A stretch of DNA of 35,079 nt from IMG/VR virus record IMGVR_UViG_3300001356_000007, positions 1-35,079 of that record; one strand, 5' to 3'. A model generated the notes under the pieces. That model ran no database searches, had not been told where the DNA came from, and saw only the letters and a list, made by a program, of their open reading frames with translations. This document shows, one piece after another, positions 30,501 through 35,079 of the stretch. Source of the DNA: a virus. The translations under genes were made by a program, and so were the position numbers. The first letter of the stretch is position 1. The number at the start of each line of letters is the position of its first letter.

Positions 30501-31342
30501 ACAAGATCATCAATAACGACAAATTGACGGATGATCTATCGTCCACGATCACCGTCGCGGCGGCTACTGCCGATGCGGCACAGACTAGCGTCACACAGCT
30601 AACGACCCAGGTCGCGACGACAAATCAGGCAACTGCGACTGTCCTCCAACAGCTAACGACCCAGTTGAACGGCGCCACGACGACGATTCAGGAAATATCG
30701 ACGACGGTAAATGGTGTCGAAGGCGAGTGGACGCTCAAGATCGACAACAACGGGAACGTCTGCGGTATCGGCCTTCTGAGCGCTCCGAACGGAACTGGCG
30801 GCGTAAGCAGCGAATTCCAGGTCCTGGCAGATCAGTTCGAAATTGTCAGCCAGGACAATGGCTCGAAAGTGGTGCCATTCATCACGCAGGGCGGCCGGGT
30901 CTACATGGACGCTGGGGCGGTCGAGATCGCCAACCTCATCGTCCAAAATGCCCAAATCGGAAACGCGGCGATCGATACCGCTGAGATTGCCGACCTGGCC
31001 GTAGGGACGGCAAAGATCGGCGACAACGCGGTGTCGATCCTTGGATATGTGGTCGGGTCTGGCTCGATCACCCTTGGCCTGACTTGCTCCGGCCAGCCGC
31101 TTCTGCTGACGTTCACGCCGACTTCACTCGGGATTGGCCTCACCTCGAGCGAAGGCTCTCAGGTTCTAACCGGCACGGACAACTTCATATTGTCCATGGA
31201 TTCAAGCCCCTGGTGGGTGTCCGCAGGCTCATTTCCATCTTCTGGCGGAAGTATCGTTGTTGTCCCCACCGCCGCTTACCACACATTTACGATAACAACC
31301 TCCATCGGTGGGTTGTTATATGCCCAGGATCTAAAGAAATGA
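27530..31342 (+). CDS. Large tail-tip/host-specificity protein (GTA gp15-like, FN3)
   Basis: A 1270-residue tail-tip protein. Residues 1 to about 660 match the baseplate/tip module of GTA gp15 and phage J-type proteins (LPIPWVRGRAKLAPNLIDY; LMLALCEGPISQIGVIWKD; AHEICDSAVAALSGQL; ADAGRTLCWVDGEILAFATAML). From about 672 three fibronectin III-like domains follow (672-760, 765-880 and 887-965). The end carries a J-like C-terminal module: LVGQDLADKIINNDKL, a coil with a repeat, GEWTLKIDNNGNVCGIGL, SSEFQVLADQFEIVSQDNGSK, and VYMDAGAVEIANLIVQNAQIG. It probably contacts the host surface and forms the tip of the tail. It ends 4 bases into the next gene. Confidence 0.88.
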   Translation: MSGLFGSSSSTSPTTTKPDYTDLQIQTSASTLPIPWVRGRAKLAPNLIDYDNFQTISHVTTTSNSGGGKGGSAPSSSSTTYTYTAALMLALCEGPISQIGVIWKDQSVYFSPADLNLTLYNGNTPQSPWGWLQGYNGSKALSYGGTAYVCSDAYDLGNSASLSNHNFEVYAGLAGSGANGIDADPAQTIYEFLTADQDGIGFPIADLDLGSLFGASGSSSVQAYCTAAGLCFSPCLTSQEPGTTILGRWLQLINTAPVLSGKTLKFVPYADEPLSGNGSAFNPNVTPIYDLDETDFVVDGDEDPIQISRSDPTDAYNVERLEICDRSNAYAATPVESRDQNAIELYGLRIDSGITAHEICDSAVAALSGQLILQRALYVRNTYAFRLSWEYCLLEPMDIVTLTSEAQHLDKEAVRIRKVEEGDSGILTFTAEELPAGVCTATEYPKQSKNAYSVNRSAAADPINHPVIFEPSAALTGTGAQIWVGASGGMHGVVDKNWGGADVWLSVDGGNGYTNIGTIDAAARQGVLTVALPAWTGAGADTTNALMVNLAESGGQLGNATPADADAGRTLCWVDGEILAFATAMLVGSNGYTLTYLDRGLYGTTASAHNAGSLFCRLDDALFKYDLPQEYVGTPIFLKMPSFNVFGGGAQTLDEAVAYSLTPTGNGYKIAPPSNLAVSQVVTTSALGMVVTLDVAWTASPDEWTDDYQMSYSVNGGIPATVTTGGETTAAISAMVDGTYDISVCAIGLGLTSDPVAASQTVSVENIALAAVTGLELNGQGNDTEFTGHSATFTWRMNSAYGSQEALGAEDGANSGWVDAWFRDYEVTIYDTSNNELRTETTIHPTYTYTYGKNIQDGGPRRAFRIDVVWRDNMNRTSAPASLTVSNPPPPPPTAINTSSAFKNVFVWWTNSTALDFAGTEVWMSQETGFTPSDTTKVYDGPDTGVAIPAVPGNTYYVVLASYDSFGEYQLEYSGEFEIVTAKLVGQDLADKIINNDKLTDDLSSTITVAAATADAAQTSVTQLTTQVATTNQATATVLQQLTTQLNGATTTIQEISTTVNGVEGEWTLKIDNNGNVCGIGLLSAPNGTGGVSSEFQVLADQFEIVSQDNGSKVVPFITQGGRVYMDAGAVEIANLIVQNAQIGNAAIDTAEIADLAVGTAKIGDNAVSILGYVVGSGSITLGLTCSGQPLLLTFTPTSLGIGLTSSEGSQVLTGTDNFILSMDSSPWWVSAGSFPSSGGSIVVVPTAAYHTFTITTSIGGLLYAQDLKK
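30596..30664 (+). repeat. In-frame 15-bp direct repeat in tip-protein coil
   Basis: The 15 bases CAGCTAACGACCCAG occur at 30596-30610 and again at 30650-30664, 54 bases (18 codons) apart and in frame. They encode the Gln-Leu-Thr-Thr-Gln motif twice in the coiled coil of the tip protein, so a recent internal duplication is likely. Confidence 0.7.
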
Positions 31343-31725
31343 CGATGCTGCATTTCTATCAATACGATGAGACTGGCCGTATTACTCAGGCCGGTGGCGG
31401 CCCCGAGGAAGACTTTAAGTTTTTGAAGGCACAGCCGGGTCAAACGCTGACTGCCGGTATTGCCGATATCTACACCCAGTACATTTTAAATGGCGCCCCC
31501 AAGGACAGGCCGTCATTCGGCAAATTCGACAAGATCGCCATCGCGGTCGGCGGCGAAGCGACCATAACCGGCCTTCCGAACCCAACCACGGTCACCGTCA
31601 ATAAGATCCCGCACACCGTGACGGACGGCGAATTCGTCCTGTCGGGATCGTCGGCCGGAACGTTCACCGTCATCGTCAGTACGTGGCCGTATCTCGACTA
31701 TTTGGAGACGATCACATGCGCGTGA
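31339..31725 (+). CDS. Small tail-tip-associated protein
   Basis: A 128-residue protein read from the ATG overlapping the tip-protein stop. It is beta-rich: an N-terminal MLHFYQYDETGRITQAGGG, then FDKIAIAVGGEATITGLPNPTTVTV and HTVTDGEFVLSGSSAGTFTVIVSTWPYLDYLETI. The last part resembles an Ig-like or bacterial-surface beta sandwich. Proteins of this size that follow the tip gene are often accessory fibre components. The longer frame from 31084 was rejected because it overlaps the tip gene. Confidence 0.6.
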   Translation: MTMLHFYQYDETGRITQAGGGPEEDFKFLKAQPGQTLTAGIADIYTQYILNGAPKDRPSFGKFDKIAIAVGGEATITGLPNPTTVTVNKIPHTVTDGEFVLSGSSAGTFTVIVSTWPYLDYLETITCA

Positions 31726-31922
31726 GCCTGCCTGGGTCCATCGACCATATCTCCGAGGCGCGGAGGGCCGCCATTCTGGCCGCTTGGCCGGTACATGTGC
31801 AGATGGAAGCGCATGCCGAGGCGGCGGCCGGACGCCCAGAGAAACTACTTCAGATGCTGGCCGACATCTCGGCGATCAAAGCTGCCAACCCAAAGCCGGA
31901 AGGGCGCCGAGATGCAATATAA
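31716..31922 (+). CDS. Small hypothetical protein between fibre genes
   Basis: A 68-residue helical protein starting at ATG 31716, which overlaps the end of the previous gene by 10 bases. The middle has two helices (ISEARRAAILAAWPVHVQMEAHAEAAAG and PEKLLQMLADISAIKAANP). No family was recognised. It overlaps the next gene by 11 bases. Very short gaps and coupling suggest it belongs to the fibre cassette, perhaps in fibre assembly. Confidence 0.5.
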   Translation: MRVSLPGSIDHISEARRAAILAAWPVHVQMEAHAEAAAGRPEKLLQMLADISAIKAANPKPEGRRDAI

Positions 31923-34167
31923 AACGGGCACCGCCTCGATCGTGAACGGCACCAACATCGCGATCGGCGATGGAACGGCATGGTTGACCAACGTGAAAGA
32001 CGGTGACCTCTGGCTGTTCCCTGCCGACGAGGTGACCTATCAGGTGTCCGGGGTCGTTGACGACACACACCTGACCTTGTCCACACCCTATGCCGGGATG
32101 ACTAAAACGGCGGCGGTTTATGCGGTTAGTCGTGATTTCACGTCGCTCTATTCGCTGCCATATCCGCAGTCCGGCGACATCGGGACCGGCCTGCTTTTCA
32201 AGCGCGCCATGATGATGTTGGATACGCTCATCAACAATACCGTCAAGGGCGCTCCGGCGATCATCAGCGCCACCGTGACGGTGCCCCCGGCAACCCCAAC
32301 AGCTGGACAGATGTGGTTGATTCCGGCAGGCGCCACCGGCGCATGGGCCTCCTCGGTCAATTTGATCGCGCAGTGGCAATTCAGCGGCTGGGTGTTTTAC
32401 ATTCCAAACCCTGGTAACCACGTCTGGATCAGCGACCAGGCCGTTGAATATATCTGGAATGGGGTGTCCTGGGCCGCTTCGGCGGCCGGCCTCTCGATCG
32501 TCTCAACATCCGTCGTTGCTGCACAAGCTGCCGCGACGACAGCGACGACGGAAGCTGGGATCGCCACGGCCGGCGCGAATACCGCAACAGCGCAGGCCGT
32601 TATAGCGACGACGGGGGCAACCACATCCAACGGCAACGCAGCGGCAGTGGCAGCTCTTTTGGCCTCGTTCAGAGGGGTGTTTCTCGGCGCCTTTGCATCG
32701 GATACGGCAGCGGCTGCATTTGCGACGGCGCAAAGCATAACGCTTACCAGCGGCATCATGTACGAGAACACAGCGGAAGGAAAATTCCGCCAGTACAATG
32801 GCTCTGCGTGGGGAGACTATGACGCCAGCGCGCAGGCATCCCAGTCAGCCGCCGCTCTCAGCGCTGCCACGGCCGGAACCCAAGCGGGGATTGCCACCAC
32901 CCAGGCGAGCAACGCGCTGGCCAGCGCCACCAACGCCGCCGCCAGCGCAGTAACAGCGCAGGGAGCGGTTGGCGGCGTCCTTGTGGATGCCTCGGATACG
33001 ACGGCGGGGAAGCTGGCCGCAAAGCTGGTTGCGGGATCAAACGTCACTCTGACCGTGCAGAATTCAGGGGCCAACGAGTCTTTGAAAATATCGGCTGTCA
33101 ATGTGCCGGTTGGTCAAACCGTTCAGGGCTATGCCGGCAACCCAAACGGCCATGTTCCCGGTGTCGCGGCTGTGGCCGGAGCTTCGGCGGGTGACATCGT
33201 ATGGGACACGGTGCATTTCCAATATTGGATCTGCACCGCCACCGGCACAGCGGCAACCGCTGTATGGCAAGTGCTTGGTGGAATGGCGCCGGTTTCGTTG
33301 GCATCGGCAGCCACTACGGACCTCGGTACTGCGGCGTCAACAACGATCACAATCACCGGCACAACACCGATCACCAGCCTGGGGACCTCGGCGCCTTCGG
33401 GGGTGATCTATACGGTCTATTTCGCCGCGTCTTTGACGCTGACTTATAACGTCGCGTCGTTGCAGCTGCCCGGCAAAGCCAACATCACGACACAGGCGGG
33501 CGACACGGCGCAATTCATCCAGCTTTCGCCCGGTGTGTGGGTGTGCATCGACTATCAGACTGCATCTGGCCTGAGTGTTGCGTCGAAACGTACCCGCACC
33601 ATCCTGCCTAGTGGCAGCGGCACTTATTACCCGCCGACGGGCTGCAAGGCGATCCTTGCCAAAGCGGCCGCAGGCGGTCAAGGGGGGGAAGGCGGTCAAG
33701 GGGGAGCGGCGCCGGCCACGGCTGGCAATACAACTTTTGTCGGTGGCTCAGTCAATATTATCGCCTACGGCGGCGGCATGGGCACCACGACGGGCGGGAC
33801 GGGTGACATAAATTTAGCGGGTCAACCGGGGTGGGCGCAGACGATCGTGCCAACTGCCACACCGCTGCCGGGTGGAGAGGGTGGCAGTGGTCCATTTGGC
33901 AATGGCGGTCGCGGGAATGGCAATGCCCCAGGGTCAAATGGACAGGGCTACGGCTCGGGTGGTGCAGGGGGAGGCACAACATCATCTGGCACACAAGGCG
34001 GCTATGGTGGTCAGGCTGGAGGGTACGTCGAGCAGCTAATCACATCTCTTTCCGCCAGCTACACATATGCGATCGGCGCCGGGACGGCCGGAACTCCCGG
34101 TGGCACCTCCGGATATTCTGGCGGCACTGGAACTGGCGGCGAAATCATCATCGACGAATTTTATTGA
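31912..34167 (+). CDS. Tail fibre with DUF2793-like domain and Gly-rich tip
   Basis: A 751-residue fibre. The N-terminal region (about 1-110) is a beta-rich attachment module (MQYKTGTASIVNGTNIAIGDGTAW). Residues about 110-195 match the DUF2793 pattern (PPATPTAGQMWLIPAGATGAWAS, IAQWQFSGWVFYIPNPGNHVWI). The middle is Ala/Thr-rich helical repeat, probably a trimeric coiled shaft (TEAGIATAGANTATAQAVIATTGA). The last 180 residues are very rich in Gly, Ser and Thr and end GGEIIIDEFY, the layout of a polyglycine receptor-binding tip. The ATG at 31912 was chosen. A G7 tract lies in the tip region (33682-33688). Confidence 0.75.
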   Translation: MQYKTGTASIVNGTNIAIGDGTAWLTNVKDGDLWLFPADEVTYQVSGVVDDTHLTLSTPYAGMTKTAAVYAVSRDFTSLYSLPYPQSGDIGTGLLFKRAMMMLDTLINNTVKGAPAIISATVTVPPATPTAGQMWLIPAGATGAWASSVNLIAQWQFSGWVFYIPNPGNHVWISDQAVEYIWNGVSWAASAAGLSIVSTSVVAAQAAATTATTEAGIATAGANTATAQAVIATTGATTSNGNAAAVAALLASFRGVFLGAFASDTAAAAFATAQSITLTSGIMYENTAEGKFRQYNGSAWGDYDASAQASQSAAALSAATAGTQAGIATTQASNALASATNAAASAVTAQGAVGGVLVDASDTTAGKLAAKLVAGSNVTLTVQNSGANESLKISAVNVPVGQTVQGYAGNPNGHVPGVAAVAGASAGDIVWDTVHFQYWICTATGTAATAVWQVLGGMAPVSLASAATTDLGTAASTTITITGTTPITSLGTSAPSGVIYTVYFAASLTLTYNVASLQLPGKANITTQAGDTAQFIQLSPGVWVCIDYQTASGLSVASKRTRTILPSGSGTYYPPTGCKAILAKAAAGGQGGEGGQGGAAPATAGNTTFVGGSVNIIAYGGGMGTTTGGTGDINLAGQPGWAQTIVPTATPLPGGEGGSGPFGNGGRGNGNAPGSNGQGYGSGGAGGGTTSSGTQGGYGGQAGGYVEQLITSLSASYTYAIGAGTAGTPGGTSGYSGGTGTGGEIIIDEFY
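33673..33704 (+). repeat. Tandem G-tract repeat in fibre tip
   Basis: The 14-base GGCGGTCAAGGGGG occurs at 33673-33686 and 33691-33704 with an 18-base period, in frame, and the first copy extends to a G7 run (33682-33688). Both encode Gly-Gly-Gln-Gly-Gly. This is the only local tandem repeat I could see in the fibre gene; such tracts are prone to slippage. Confidence 0.65.
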
Positions 34168-34180
34168 TTGAGGATTGACC

Positions 34181-34924
34181 ATGACCATGATCAGAACCGC
34201 TGTTATTGATGTCTCTTCGGCCGCCACAGCCAATCAAGTCATCAACATCGTGGAGTTTGACGGCACGATCCCGTCAGAACCGCTCACGGGTCAGCTTTGG
34301 GTTGCCAGCGATACAGCCCGGATTGGCGACGGCTGGAGTGGATCGGCTATCGTGCCGCAGGCGCAGCCGGAACCTTCTCTTGCCCAGGTACAGGCCGGGC
34401 AGATCGACACCATCAAATCTGCCTGTGCCACGGCAATCGCCACCGGTTTTTCCTCGACCGCACTCGGCTCGACCAACACCTACACACTGACATCGACCGA
34501 CCAGATTAATTTGCAAAATGCCTATCTTGCGGCCCAACAGGCTATGAATGGCGCAGGCGCGTGGACAGCCAAGACGGCCACGACGCTCTATCAAGTGATT
34601 TTGGTCAACGGCTCTTATTATATTTGCATGCAAGCTGGGACGACAGGCGCCAGTGCTCCGACCTGGCCGACGCCGTTTCAGGTGGACGTTGCGGATGGGG
34701 GGGCGGTTTGGGCTCTGGCAGGATGGCAGCTGTCCACTTCGGTGACCGATGCGCAGGGCAATGTCACCACCACAAATCTCTGGCACACGCCTGCTCAGGT
34801 CGTTGCAGTTTGGACGCCCTATCTCAATTTTATCGCAACGGCGCGCGCTAAATGCACGGCTCTGATTGCTGCGATCAATGCCGCGACCACCGTGGCAGCC
34901 GCGCTGGCGGTGGTGTGGCCGTGA
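34181..34924 (+). CDS. DUF4376-containing tail protein
   Basis: A 247-residue protein in the fibre cassette. The N-terminus is beta-rich (TAVIDVSSAATANQVINIVEF). At about 69-110 the segment QIDTIKSACATAIATGFSST, then ALGSTNTYTLTSTDQINLQN, matches DUF4376, a module of phage fibre and fibre-assembly proteins. The C-terminal part contains a carbohydrate-binding-like stretch (VNGSYYICMQAGTTGASAPTWPTPFQ) and a helical end. The ATG at 34181 has a GAGGATTG ribosome site; an in-frame TTG two codons earlier is possible. It is the last gene of the tail cassette and is followed by a terminator-like hairpin. Confidence 0.7.
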   Translation: MTMIRTAVIDVSSAATANQVINIVEFDGTIPSEPLTGQLWVASDTARIGDGWSGSAIVPQAQPEPSLAQVQAGQIDTIKSACATAIATGFSSTALGSTNTYTLTSTDQINLQNAYLAAQQAMNGAGAWTAKTATTLYQVILVNGSYYICMQAGTTGASAPTWPTPFQVDVADGGAVWALAGWQLSTSVTDAQGNVTTTNLWHTPAQVVAVWTPYLNFIATARAKCTALIAAINAATTVAAALAVVWP

Positions 34925-34931
34925 TGAGGTG

Positions 34932-34972
34932 ATTGAGGGGGTGTTAAAGACCCCTTCAATACACGCTCTTTT
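34932..34972 (+). terminator. Terminator-like hairpin after the fibre cassette
   Basis: Eight bases past the last fibre gene stop, ATTGAGGGGGT (34932-34942) pairs with ACCCCTTCAAT (34950-34960) over eleven pairs, one of them G-U, with the loop GTTAAAG. A short T-run (CTTTT) follows about 8 bases later rather than immediately, so this is an imperfect intrinsic terminator. It fits the end of the long late transcript. Confidence 0.6.
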
Positions 34973-35024
34973 ACATCGTGAAATTAGGCCAGAAGGACGG
35001 TCGGCGGGTGCGTCAGGAGGACAG

Positions 35025-35060
35025 ATGTCCGCGTCCAAAATCGTTCGCCGAACTGTCTAA
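35025..35060 (+). CDS. Possible 11-residue ORF with perfect ribosome site
   Basis: ATG 35025 is preceded by AGGAGG at a 5-base distance, but the frame ends after 11 codons (MSASKIVRRTV). It may be a leader peptide, a truncated gene remnant or chance. No more of the right edge is available to decide. Confidence 0.2.
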   Translation: MSASKIVRRTV

Positions 35061-35079
35061 AAACAGGCGCCGCGCTATA

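Noticed and set aside
34181-35079. com/mom DNA-modification genes or the right phage end
   Set aside because: No Com-type zinc finger or Mom-like protein is seen after the fibre genes, and no repeated transposase-binding sites or TG...CA terminus could be defined before the window ends.
1-35079. CRISPR arrays, tRNA genes, rRNA, insertion sequences
   Set aside because: No regularly spaced repeats, cloverleaf-like sequences or IS-type transposase genes with terminal repeats were seen; the only transposase is that of the phage itself.

Overview
The window is almost entirely one strand (+) of a Mu-like transposable phage genome or prophage with a long non-contractile tail. It starts inside the 3' end of the transposase A gene and runs through the transposition, middle, lysis, head, tail and fibre genes, ending about 155 bases after the last tail-fibre gene. 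By eye the DNA is about 60% G+C. The host is probably an alphaproteobacterium: the tail tip has the DUF2460, DUF2163, NlpC/P60 and large tip-protein order shared with the gene transfer agent of Rhodobacter capsulatus and with RcapMu/B3-type transposable siphophages. That host assignment is inference, because no host gene is visible.

Layout. 1-1077: transposase A (3' end) and the transposition ATPase B. 1077-7253: a tightly packed early/semi-essential operon of small genes, most joined by ATGA or TGATG overlaps. It includes a helix-turn-helix protein, a stand-alone DnaA DNA-binding domain, a DUF3164 protein, an ASCH-domain protein, GemA and several zinc-knuckle proteins. 7250-7753: a Mor-like activator, then a non-coding strip with four GGTGAC half-sites and a promoter-like sequence, probably the switch to late transcription. 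7754-10232: lysis and small late genes (SleB-type hydrolase, holin-like protein, lipoprotein, TraR-like zinc finger, DUF2730 and gp26-like proteins). 10236-19005: packaging and head (small and large terminase; a fused portal-MuF-nuclease protein; an intergenic block of predicted RNA hairpins; protease/scaffold; capsid with an inserted beta-rich domain). 19057-22794: connectors, tail terminator, tail tube, and the tail chaperone pair with an apparent -1 frameshift. 22791-34924: tape measure, GTA-like tail tip, fibres and fibre-associated proteins. A terminator-like hairpin follows at 34932-34960.

How it works together. A and B would carry out replicative transposition. The middle genes, including the DnaA-like domain and GemA, may tune host replication and supercoiling. 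The Mor-like protein would turn on the lysis, head and tail genes. DNA is packaged by the gp27/gp28-type terminase into a head built around the portal-MuF fusion, whose C-terminal nuclease-like domain may be carried in the virion.

Most unusual points: (1) the portal-MuF-toxin triple fusion, followed not by an obvious immunity gene but by 557 bases with a chain of strong hairpins; (2) the free-standing DnaA domain IV with its DNA-contacting residues intact; (3) the palindromes around the putative late promoter; (4) the GAAA-capped hairpin and the Shine-Dalgarno-sequestering hairpin after the capsid gene; (5) a minus-strand terminator-like hairpin between A and B. The phage repressor, integration ends and any com/mom genes are not in the window.
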